From contig JAUIJW010000143.1 in assembly GCA_030431085.1 (NCBI GenBank), forward strand, positions 1 to 6,163: a DNA stretch of 6,163 nt. Direction: 5' to 3'. The number at the start of each line of letters is the position of its first letter. The first letter of the stretch is position 1. The notes beneath the pieces are model-generated. The model was not told where the DNA came from. It worked only from the letters and a program-made list of their open reading frames with translations, and did no database searches. The stretch is from Bacteroidia bacterium. GTDB lineage: Bacteria > Bacteroidota > Bacteroidia > Flavobacteriales > Flavobacteriaceae. Positions 1-6,163 of the stretch are shown one piece after another. The position numbers and the translations under genes are program-made.

Positions 1-385
1 CCTGATAACCTTCTTGAAGATTATCGGGTGTTTTTTTAGAACGGTTTAAAGCAATAACCTCTAAATTTTTACTATCGAAATTAATAGCGTCTAATACTTT
101 GTAAAGCCGTGGTATTTCACGATGACTATCATGACACCAAACCGACATGAACACTTTTATTTGAATATTTTCAAGGTGTTTCTGTAGTTTTTTAATGGTT
201 CTTTTATCCAAATCATAAGCCTCATATTCTTTATTGAACCAATCGGCATTTGGTGGATTTTTAAAATCTGATAATGTTTTAATACCCACTAAATCTGCCC
301 TGTTTTGGCTAATAGTTTCTTTTTCTTGGGCAGTGATATTAAAATGATAAACCAATAAAAAAAACGATAAAAATAAAAGTTTCAT
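1..385 (-). CDS. Secreted thioredoxin-like protein, C-terminus cut by window edge
   Basis: The visible 128 residues start at the ATG at 385 and run off the left edge. Residues 1-19 look like a Sec signal peptide (MKLLFLSFFLLVYHF core, likely cut at ITA|Q), so the mature protein should be periplasmic or exported. Residues about 75-115 fit a thioredoxin fold: beta strand IKVFMSV, then WCHDSHREIPR (Cys84), a helix, and strand LEVIALN. The usual redox motif CxxC is C-H-D-S here, leaving one cysteine, so a classical dithiol oxidoreductase role is doubtful. Similar WC-x-DS-x-RE-x-PR proteins are, from memory, common in Bacteroidota and annotated only as thioredoxin family. The gene starts 5 nt after the gpmI stop and probably shares its transcript. 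The family call is fairly secure; the function is unknown. Confidence 0.8.
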   Translation of the reverse strand, partial: MKLLFLSFFLLVYHFNITAQEKETISQNRADLVGIKTLSDFKNPPNADWFNKEYEAYDLDKRTIKKLQKHLENIQIKVFMSVWCHDSHREIPRLYKVLDAINFDSKNLEVIALNRSKKTPDNLQEGYQ

Positions 386-390
386 TACAT

Positions 391-1911
391 TTAAATTAGC
401 GATTTTTGAGTCATATTTTTAGGCTGCTCGATCTCTAAGAGATCAAGAATCGTTGGTGCAATGTCTCCTAAAATACCATCTTTAACATGAAAAGATTTAT
501 CCTTGTCTACCAAAATAAATGGAACTGGATTGGTAGTATGCGCCGTGTTGGGGCTACCATCTGGATTTAGCATGGTTTCACTGTTACCATGATCTGCAAT
601 AATTAAACTTACGTAATTGTTGGCTAAAGCCGTTTCAACCACAGCTTCTAAACATTGGTCTACAGATTCTGCAGCTTTAACCGCTGCACTCATCACCCCA
701 GTATGACCAACCATATCTGTGTTGGCAAAATTCAAGCATATAAAATCTGCTTCACCTTTTTCTAATTCAGGAATGATAGCATCTTTAATATCAAAAGCGC
801 TCATTTCTGGTTTTAAATCATAAGTCGCTACTTTTGGCGAAGGGCAAAGAAGTCGTTTTTCGCCTTCAAACTCTTTTTCTCTTCCACCAGAGAAGAAAAA
901 CGTAACGTGTGGGTATTTTTCTGTTTCGGCGATTCTAATTTGTGTTTTACCATGCTTTTCTAATACCTCACCTAAGGTGTCTTTTAAATCGTCTTTAGGG
1001 TAAACTACATCAACATTTTTAAATCGATGATCGTAAGCTGTCATCGTTACAAAATGTAAGGGTAATTTATACATGTTATAATCTGGAAAATCTTCTTGAG
1101 AGAGCACTCTAGTTAATTGGCGACCTCTATCTGTTCTAAAATTAAAAAAGATTACCACATCATCTGCAGCAATGGTCGTACGAGGATTGCCTTGATCATC
1201 TGTCATTACAATGGGTAAAATAAACTCGTCTGTAACATCGTTTTGGTAGCTATTTTCAATGCTTTGAGTGGCATTGGTAGATTTTTCACCAATACCATTA
1301 ACCATAGCATCGTAAGATTTTTTAACACGTTCCCAACGTTGATCTCTATCCATGGCGTAGTATCTACCACAGATTGAAGCGAGCTCACCCGTTGTATTGG
1401 CCATATGGTTTTCAATGTCTTGGATAAAACCTTTTCCAGATTTAGGATCGCAATCTCTACCATCCGTAAAGGCATGTACGTATACATTACTTAACTCTTT
1501 TTGATGTGCTGCATCTAATAATCCTTTCAAGTGGTTAATGTGTGAGTGGATACCTCCGTTTGAAACCAATCCTAAGAAATGAATATTTTTATGGTTGTCT
1601 TTAGCATAATTAAAAGCATCAACAATGGCTTTTTCTTTGGCGATGGATCCATCCGCTACAGCATTATTAATCTTAACAAAATCCTGAAAAACAATTCTAC
1701 CAGCGCCTAAATTCATATGTCCAACTTCAGAATTACCCATCTGCCCTTCGGGTAAACCAACATGTAGGCCATCTGTTCTTAAACTGGCATGGCTGTAATT
1801 GTTATATAATTTGTCAAAATATGGAGTTTTGGCTTGTGCAATAGCAGAAACTTTTTGATTTTGTGTTTCTCCCCAACCGTCTAGAATGATTAAGATAACT
1901 TTTTGAGACAT
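391..1911 (-). CDS. gpmI: 2,3-bisphosphoglycerate-independent phosphoglycerate mutase
   Basis: Cytosolic glycolysis/gluconeogenesis enzyme that interconverts 3- and 2-phosphoglycerate through a phosphoserine intermediate with two metal ions. Residue numbers are from the ATG at 1911, giving 506 residues, the usual size. All signature positions are visible: ILDGWG with metal ligand Asp11, GNSEVGH with nucleophile Ser61, HSH at 122-124, GRDCDP, DRDQRWER, FRTDRGRQ, AETEKYPHVTFF, NTDMVGHTG (Asp399, His403), ADHGNSE (Asp440, His441) and His458 in TAHTTNPVP. The frame is open to an ATG at 1980, but the extra residues are not family-like and that start lies upstream of the promoter box at 1932-1939. 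The ATG at 1917 (two residues longer) is a real alternative. No Shine-Dalgarno is seen; the leader is A-rich. The thioredoxin-like gene follows after 5 nt. Confidence 0.97.
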   Translation of the reverse strand: MSQKVILIILDGWGETQNQKVSAIAQAKTPYFDKLYNNYSHASLRTDGLHVGLPEGQMGNSEVGHMNLGAGRIVFQDFVKINNAVADGSIAKEKAIVDAFNYAKDNHKNIHFLGLVSNGGIHSHINHLKGLLDAAHQKELSNVYVHAFTDGRDCDPKSGKGFIQDIENHMANTTGELASICGRYYAMDRDQRWERVKKSYDAMVNGIGEKSTNATQSIENSYQNDVTDEFILPIVMTDDQGNPRTTIAADDVVIFFNFRTDRGRQLTRVLSQEDFPDYNMYKLPLHFVTMTAYDHRFKNVDVVYPKDDLKDTLGEVLEKHGKTQIRIAETEKYPHVTFFFSGGREKEFEGEKRLLCPSPKVATYDLKPEMSAFDIKDAIIPELEKGEADFICLNFANTDMVGHTGVMSAAVKAAESVDQCLEAVVETALANNYVSLIIADHGNSETMLNPDGSPNTAHTTNPVPFILVDKDKSFHVKDGILGDIAPTILDLLEIEQPKNMTQKSLI

Positions 1912-1931
1912 ATTCATTTTTTTGATGTCTG

Positions 1932-1939
1932 CAAAGATA
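1932..1939 (-). promoter_or_regulatory. Bacteroidota-type -7 promoter box for gpmI
   Basis: The minus strand reads TATCTTTG, a full match to the Bacteroidota -7 consensus TAnnTTTG. It lies 20 nt upstream of the gpmI ATG at 1911, which predicts a leader of only about 10-20 nt. A convincing -33 TTTG box is not seen at the usual distance; the nearest TTG upstream is only 14 nt from the box. The likely transcript covers gpmI and the thioredoxin-like gene. Confidence 0.6.
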
Positions 1940-2000
1940 ATCAACTCAATTAACAATACCGAGAAATTGCTATTAATCAACTATTCATAGAATGATTGTA

Positions 2001-2027
2001 AAATTTTAAACAACTAAGAATTCTTAG
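2001..2027 (-). terminator. Weak terminator candidate at the end of the dehydrogenase gene
   Basis: A perfect 14-bp palindrome CTAAGAATTCTTAG (2014-2027) contains the TAG stop of the sugar dehydrogenase gene. On the minus-strand transcript it could fold into a 5-bp stem with an AATT loop, followed by UUGUUUAAAAUUUU. The stem is short and AT-rich and the U-tract is interrupted, so termination here would be weak at best. It is the only terminator-like structure seen between the right-hand gene cluster and gpmI. Confidence 0.25.
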
Positions 2028-3144
2028 GAACAATTTTTACGATACCTTTACTTTCGATGGCCACATAAATATATCCATCAGGCCCCTGTCTTACATTACG
2101 CACACGACCCATGCCTTCGAGGAGTTTTTCTTCTTTTTCTACTGTACTACCATTGAGATAGCAGTTGTTGAGGTAACTAAATTTTAGTGAGCCAATTAAA
2201 ACATTACCTTTCCATTGTGGATACTTATCACTAGTTACAAAGGTCATGCCGCTGGGGGCAATAGAAGGTACCCAATAGTGTATGGGTTGTTCCATGCCTG
2301 GGAGACTTGTTTTGTCTGTTATTTCAGAACCATCATAGTTAACACCATAGGTGATTTTGGGCCATCCATAATTGCTACCTGCTTCAATAATATTAATTTC
2401 ATCTCCTCCTTTAGGGCCATGCTCATGAGTCCAAATTAAACCAGTTTCTGGATGCAAAGCCATACCTTGAGGGTTTCTATGGCCATAGGAATAAATAGCC
2501 TTTTTGGCATTATTTTCATTCACAAAAGGGTTAGTTGTAGGAATACTACCGTCGTCATGAATTCTATAAATTTTACCTCCATCTCTAGTAATATCTTGTG
2601 GGTTTTGACCGCTTTTTTTGCGATCTCCAATAGAAAAATAGAGATAGCCATTACGATCGAATTCGAGTCTTGAGCCAAAATGACCTCCGCTTGTAGTATT
2701 TGGAGTAGCCTTGTAAAGTACCTCTTTATGGGTTAGCATATTATTTTCTAGCTTGGCACGCATGATGACTGTATTTCCGCCTTGACCATCATTTTCTGTA
2801 TTCCCTGAATAGGATAGGTAAATCCAACCATTATTTTCATAATCTGGATGTAACTCTAGATCTAACAGTCCACCTTGATTTTTATAAAACAACTGCGGTA
2901 AGCCAGCAACTTTAGTTTTAGTACCATTTTTAACATGAATAAGTTCGCCTTCTTGTTCTGTAATTAGAAGCGCACCATCTGGTAAAAATGCCATACCCCA
3001 AGGTATAGTAATACCATCTACTACGGTTATAACATCATATTGTAGGCTACTATTAGGGTTGTCGTTTTCGGGTGTGTCTGAATCATTACAGGATGATAAA
3101 ATAAGGCCGATACTGAAAAAGAAAATCAATAAGTGATGAAACAT
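2014..3144 (-). CDS. PQQ-dependent aldose sugar dehydrogenase family lipoprotein
   Basis: A 376-residue six-bladed propeller quinoprotein of the soluble glucose/aldose dehydrogenase (Asd/YliI-like) family, expected to oxidise aldoses to lactones using PQQ and calcium. Residues 1-18 are a lipoprotein signal peptide with lipobox LSSC (Cys19). The following NDSDTPEND is acidic, like the Bacteroidota lipoprotein export signal, which suggests display on the outer surface. Family residues seen: catalytic-type His155 in GGHFGSRL, SIGDR (171-175), Gln183, HRNPQG with Arg223 and Asn224, EHGPKGGDE (241-249, calcium region), NYGWP, IAPSGM, Lys321 in GSLKF, and the RVR pair Arg347/Arg349 before QGPDG. 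These match PQQ contacts of the Acinetobacter enzyme by pattern, not by alignment. It lies 40 nt after the TonB-dependent receptor. The family is secure; the substrate is unknown and PQQ supply is not shown. Confidence 0.9.
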   Translation of the reverse strand: MFHHLLIFFFSIGLILSSCNDSDTPENDNPNSSLQYDVITVVDGITIPWGMAFLPDGALLITEQEGELIHVKNGTKTKVAGLPQLFYKNQGGLLDLELHPDYENNGWIYLSYSGNTENDGQGGNTVIMRAKLENNMLTHKEVLYKATPNTTSGGHFGSRLEFDRNGYLYFSIGDRKKSGQNPQDITRDGGKIYRIHDDGSIPTTNPFVNENNAKKAIYSYGHRNPQGMALHPETGLIWTHEHGPKGGDEINIIEAGSNYGWPKITYGVNYDGSEITDKTSLPGMEQPIHYWVPSIAPSGMTFVTSDKYPQWKGNVLIGSLKFSYLNNCYLNGSTVEKEEKLLEGMGRVRNVRQGPDGYIYVAIESKGIVKIVPKNS

Positions 3145-3170
3145 AATGCGGATATTTTAGTTGTGACCTA

Positions 3171-3178
3171 TAAAGTTA
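3171..3178 (-). promoter_or_regulatory. Possible weak -7 box before the sugar dehydrogenase gene
   Basis: In the 40-nt gap after the receptor stop, the minus strand reads TAACTTTA, one mismatch from the Bacteroidota -7 consensus TAnnTTTG, 26 nt upstream of the ATG at 3144. No clear -33 box is seen. In AT-rich DNA such a match is easily due to chance, so the dehydrogenase may equally be read from the upstream operon promoter. Confidence 0.25.
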
Positions 3179-3184
3179 CAAAAT

Positions 3185-5467
3185 CTAAAATTGGTAAGAA
3201 AAATTGGCGCCAAAATAGAAATTTGTGGCCTCTCCGGGATAATAATATCTTGGTAGGTTACCGCCAAATCCACTGGCATTTATTTGTAACATTGGCGCAT
3301 ATTTTTCATTGAAAACATTATTAACTCCCAAATATATATTGGCGTTTAAATGTTTAAATAAATAGCGTTGATACCCTAATTTAAAATGTATCAATTGATA
3401 ACTGTCCGAAAAAACCTTATTATCGTCTGTGATAGGAGTTTTACCCACATAATTGTACTGGATATTGCCGTAAAGCCCCAAAATAGTTTGTAGATTTAAG
3501 AGAGAAAAAAAAGTTGATTTTGGGGTGCCTGTAACCTGATTTCCAGAGTAATTATCTTTGAAATCTTGAAAATCTATAAACTTAAAAAGATTATACGATA
3601 ATGCATTTCGATGTTTTAGGGTTATATTATGGTTTTGAAGTATGGTGTAATTAAGATCTAACTCTATACCACTAAAATTTGTTTGTCCGGCATTGATACC
3701 AATAAACTGATCGTCTCCAACCCGCCTAGCCACTAGTTGATTTTTAACCGGCATGTGGTATAAAGCTAAGGCGTATTCAAGGGCTATAGTTGGTATAGAC
3801 CCTCTAGAACCTAATTCAAAGTTCCATCCAGATTCTGGTTTAATATTAGGGTTGATTAACCCGTTAGGTAACAATGTTTCTTCTAGAGTAGGTGGTGAAA
3901 AGCCATGACTAACACTAGCGTATAACATATGATTTTTGAGGTATTTATAAACCAATCCAAATTTAGGAGAGATAATATGCTTGAAGTTATATTGCCCTGA
4001 TTGATTCAATGGCTCTTGATGAAATAGGTCATCTAAATTATAGGTGGTATAATTCCAATTTAGACCAAATTCGAAGATGATTTTTGTGGTAAAATAGAAC
4101 TGACTTTCTAAAAATATATTGGTGTAGCGTCTATGTTCTATAAGGTTAGAAAGTAAATCACCTTTAACGCTACCTGTACCTGGAGGAAAATCTTGGTAAA
4201 GATTCTCATAGGTTTGATAGTCTTTGCGATCATTAAAATACTCTGCACCAATCGCTAGGTTAAGATTTTTATCCGTTATGTTATAATTGTTAACCCACTT
4301 AGTTCTCAAACCAAAAGCATTAGTTTTTTCATTAAGAATATTAAACGGCCGATCTTCATCACTTTGAAATATTGAACCAAAAATGCTGGTCGTCCATCGC
4401 GATTGGTTTTTAAAATCATGCTGCCACGTGAGTCCTAATAAACCTTTATTATAATCTTCATTCCCTTTAGAGGCCTCCCAGGTATAGGCAGCTTTTTTAG
4501 GGCTATTGTCATAATCTATTTTATTTAAAGAACTAGGAATATAGGCTTTAAAAGCAATAAGATTCGCTAAAAAAATTAATTGATTTCTATCGTTGATCTG
4601 ATGTTTAGATGCTAAGGTAATAGTGTTTTTGTTTAAGCTATTATTATCTCGATATCCATCACTGATAACTTTAGTATATTGAATTTGAATATCTTGTTCA
4701 TTAAAGGATAAAGCACCTCCAAGGTTGATTTTTTGTAACCCATATGAGCCTATACTAAAATTACTTTGTACCATATTAAGGTTAGATTGGTTAATTTTTG
4801 GTATCCAATGTATCACACCACCTAGGCCTGCCCCATATTTACTTGAAGAGGGGCCTTTGGTAATTTCTAATTTAGCCATAGCTTCTAAATCTAAATCATC
4901 AACATTAGACTCACCAGATCCATTGGTTAAAGGAATGTTACCAAAATAGCTTCTAATTTTACTGGTGCCAAAAAGAGTTCTCGAGCCGATGCCTCTTATA
5001 GTAATTTTATTGGTGTTTAATGTGCCGTTTTGCATAAGTACTCCAGATACACTGTTGAGTACAGGTGCTAAATTGATGCTGTTTTGAAGGGCAAGCTCTT
5101 TATGAGATAACAGAGTTACAGCTCCACTATAGCTATAAGTATTCGATTTAAATGTGTTTGTACTAATGGTTATTTCCTTGAGGTATTCTTGAGGTTCTTT
5201 AAGGTAGATGGTACTGGTTGTCGAATTTATGGATACAGTATCGGTAAGATATCCTGATTTAAAAAAAATATAGGTTCCGCTTTTTGCGAGATTGAATACA
5301 CCATAAGCGTTAGTTTTAGCAGCTACTGTATGATTTAATTGGGTAATGGTTACATTTTTAAGTGGTGTATGATCTTTTTTGCTTAACACGACTCCACTAA
5401 ATTGCTGTGCCCAAATGAAAGTAGGGAAAAGTAAAGCACAAAGAGAAATAGATTTTGTACCAATCAC
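3185..5467 (-). CDS. TonB-dependent outer-membrane receptor with CarboxypepD_reg-like N-domain
   Basis: An outer-membrane transporter powered by TonB-ExbBD that takes up a scarce ligand; 760 residues, complete. Residues 1-20 are a signal peptide (IWA|QQ). Residues 22-90 form a carboxypeptidase-regulatory-like beta-sandwich (FSGVVLSKKDHTPLKNVTI, TNAYGVFNL). LKEITIST (96-103) resembles a TonB box. The plug spans about 110-225, with ITIRGIGSRTLFG (155-167), LTNGSGES and LEITKGPSSSKYGAGLGGVI (200-219). The rest is the 22-strand barrel, including HGFSPPTLEE, NPNIKPESGWNFELG, FSGIELDLNY and a terminal strand ending in Phe. The start is GTG; upstream in frame there is no ATG or TTG before a stop. 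It begins 5 nt after the peptidase gene. The class is certain; the ligand is not. Candidates are iron chelates, a cofactor such as PQQ (given the neighbour), or peptides. Confidence 0.93.
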   Translation of the reverse strand: MIGTKSISLCALLFPTFIWAQQFSGVVLSKKDHTPLKNVTITQLNHTVAAKTNAYGVFNLAKSGTYIFFKSGYLTDTVSINSTTSTIYLKEPQEYLKEITISTNTFKSNTYSYSGAVTLLSHKELALQNSINLAPVLNSVSGVLMQNGTLNTNKITIRGIGSRTLFGTSKIRSYFGNIPLTNGSGESNVDDLDLEAMAKLEITKGPSSSKYGAGLGGVIHWIPKINQSNLNMVQSNFSIGSYGLQKINLGGALSFNEQDIQIQYTKVISDGYRDNNSLNKNTITLASKHQINDRNQLIFLANLIAFKAYIPSSLNKIDYDNSPKKAAYTWEASKGNEDYNKGLLGLTWQHDFKNQSRWTTSIFGSIFQSDEDRPFNILNEKTNAFGLRTKWVNNYNITDKNLNLAIGAEYFNDRKDYQTYENLYQDFPPGTGSVKGDLLSNLIEHRRYTNIFLESQFYFTTKIIFEFGLNWNYTTYNLDDLFHQEPLNQSGQYNFKHIISPKFGLVYKYLKNHMLYASVSHGFSPPTLEETLLPNGLINPNIKPESGWNFELGSRGSIPTIALEYALALYHMPVKNQLVARRVGDDQFIGINAGQTNFSGIELDLNYTILQNHNITLKHRNALSYNLFKFIDFQDFKDNYSGNQVTGTPKSTFFSLLNLQTILGLYGNIQYNYVGKTPITDDNKVFSDSYQLIHFKLGYQRYLFKHLNANIYLGVNNVFNEKYAPMLQINASGFGGNLPRYYYPGEATNFYFGANFSYQF

Positions 5468-5509
5468 AATAATTATTTTACAATAGAATTTATAATGTTA
5501 TTGTGATCA
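5461..5509 (-). promoter_or_regulatory. Inverted repeat that would pair over the receptor GTG start
   Basis: ATTGTGAT-containing arms 5463-5472 and 5498-5507 are perfect 10-bp reverse complements; two G-U pairs would extend the stem to 12 bp (5461-5472 with 5498-5509). In the transcript the 5' arm lies in the last codons of the peptidase gene (NDHNN), the 25-nt loop contains its TAA stop, and the 3' arm holds the receptor's GTG start. A ribosome finishing the peptidase would disrupt the stem, so the layout fits translational coupling. The stem is AT-rich (two G-C pairs) with a large loop, so its stability is uncertain. Confidence 0.4.
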
Positions 5510-6163
5510 TTTTTTAAATTATAAACAAAACCATTAATGATAGCATATTCAACCTGACCATTTTTTTCTAGTAAGAACGTAGCATCATGACCAATTTTAA
5601 CAGGACTTTTAGGTTGTGTTTGTAGTGCAATGGTCATTTTTTGAGCACTGATAATATTAATAGGATAATTGGTAAATTTAATATCACTATCTAGGTTGCT
5701 AACTGCCACAGAGGTATAGCCATTTTTGAGTAAATCTTTAAAATCTAAACGATCTACATCGGATAAGTTTTGTAAAATTTTCGGGTAAGTTTGACCTACT
5801 TTAAAATGCAAATTAGATGCATCTATGTCTTGATAGCCATAGTAAGTTGAGAGATCTCCTACCTCTTGAATTCTACCGATTTGATAAAAACTAGTGTGAT
5901 TATTATTGTCTTTTTCATAGCGGTTAATACCAATATCAATTTGATAGGGTTGCCCCAGATAATTGAAATTTACTTTCGTAATTTTTAAATCAAATAATTT
6001 GCGATCATTTCGTGGGATTTTAAAATAAAGATCGGTATTGGTTTCGAGGTAACTTTTTTGTTCGATAGCATTTAAAGCACTTAATATGGAAACATAATTC
6101 AATTGGCGAATAAATTGTTTTTCGGGATCTTCAGAGTAACCGCCAGACTCTATTAAAATGGTA
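5473..6163 (-). CDS. Probable M14-type zinc carboxypeptidase, C-terminal part
   Basis: The reading frame is open from its TAA stop at 5473 to the right edge, giving 229 residues plus one base; the start is outside the window. A TTG at 6102 could be mistaken for a start, but the 20 codons before it continue without a stop and encode TILIESGG...DPEKQFIRQ, the kind of segment that carries the catalytic Glu in M14 carboxypeptidases (Glu codon at 6148-6150). The zinc ligands (HxxE...H) would be upstream and cannot be checked. After this, about 190 residues form an extension with beta-rich segments (KITKVNFNYLGQPYQIDIGI; DATFLLEKNGQVEYAIINGFVY) of unknown role. The protein is probably exported, but the signal peptide is not visible. 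The receptor gene begins 5 nt downstream, so they are likely co-transcribed. The M14 call rests on motif recognition over a short segment. Confidence 0.65.
   Translation of the reverse strand, partial: TILIESGGYSEDPEKQFIRQLNYVSILSALNAIEQKSYLETNTDLYFKIPRNDRKLFDLKITKVNFNYLGQPYQIDIGINRYEKDNNNHTSFYQIGRIQEVGDLSTYYGYQDIDASNLHFKVGQTYPKILQNLSDVDRLDFKDLLKNGYTSVAVSNLDSDIKFTNYPINIISAQKMTIALQTQPKSPVKIGHDATFLLEKNGQVEYAIINGFVYNLKNDHNNIINSIVK

Noticed and set aside
1..38. Stem-loop (arms 1-8 and 21-28) followed by a T-run on the plus strand, resembling an intrinsic terminator
   Set aside because: It lies inside the thioredoxin-like coding region read from the other strand, no plus-strand gene is seen, and the stem contains a wobble pair. 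It is probably a by-product of the codons; it could matter only if a plus-strand gene ends just left of the window.
27..40. Run of seven A on the minus strand just before that stem-loop, as a possible frameshift site
   Set aside because: The A-run does not place a canonical X-XXY-YYZ slippery heptamer in the zero frame, and the reading frame continues without a stop to the edge.
1206..1487. Minus-strand open frame of 93 residues overlapping gpmI
   Set aside because: It is in another frame of a fully conserved GpmI coding region, with no independent support.
2215..2673. Two plus-strand open frames of about 74 and 73 residues
   Set aside because: They lie antisense within the strongly conserved quinoprotein gene, have no recognisable domain, and no start signal was seen.
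3204..3213. Perfect palindrome TTGGCGCCAA near the receptor gene's 3' end
   Set aside because: Only 10 bp, inside codons for the terminal beta strand, with no loop or U-tract; no regulatory role can be argued.
4725..4949. Plus-strand open frame of 74 residues
   Set aside because: It is antisense to the conserved receptor plug region and looks like a shadow of that gene.
5473..5600. Amidohydrolase-like C-terminal pattern (GHDATFLL...YAIINGFVY) suggesting a fusion
   Set aside because: The resemblance is limited to a short beta-rich tail without any amidohydrolase metal motifs in the visible part, so it does not support a fused enzyme.

Overview
This AT-rich window looks chromosomal and probably comes from a member of the Bacteroidota, most likely a flavobacterium. 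The reasons are a TonB-dependent receptor with an N-terminal carboxypeptidase-regulatory-like domain, a lipoprotein with an acidic stretch right after its lipobox cysteine, A-rich translation starts without Shine-Dalgarno sequences, and a TAnnTTTG-type promoter box. All five genes are on the minus strand, so transcription runs from right to left. There is no gene-free stretch over 300 bases, and no RNA gene, mobile element or CRISPR array was seen.

Right block, in transcription order: (1) the C-terminal part of a probable M14-type zinc carboxypeptidase, cut by the right edge (5473-6163); (2) a 760-residue outer-membrane TonB-dependent receptor (3185-5467) that starts at a GTG only 5 nt after the peptidase stop; (3) a lipoprotein of the PQQ-dependent aldose sugar dehydrogenase family (2014-3144), 40 nt further on. 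The 5-nt junction carries an inverted repeat that would pair the last codons of the peptidase with the receptor's GTG start, which suggests translational coupling. The dehydrogenase keeps the residues expected for PQQ binding and its first residues suggest display on the cell surface. Its partnership with a TonB-dependent receptor raises the testable idea that the receptor imports PQQ or supports the enzyme in some other way.

Left block: a 102-nt gap with a Bacteroidota-type promoter leads into gpmI, the cofactor-independent phosphoglycerate mutase of glycolysis (391-1911). A secreted thioredoxin-like protein (1-385) starts 5 nt after it, has a C-x-x-S instead of a CxxC motif, and is cut by the left edge. 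The conserved N-terminus of GpmI and the promoter position both place its start at 1911 (or 1917), not at the upstream ATG at 1980.

No wholly new system is evident. The most interesting points are the peptidase-receptor-quinoprotein gene cluster and the start-codon hairpin.
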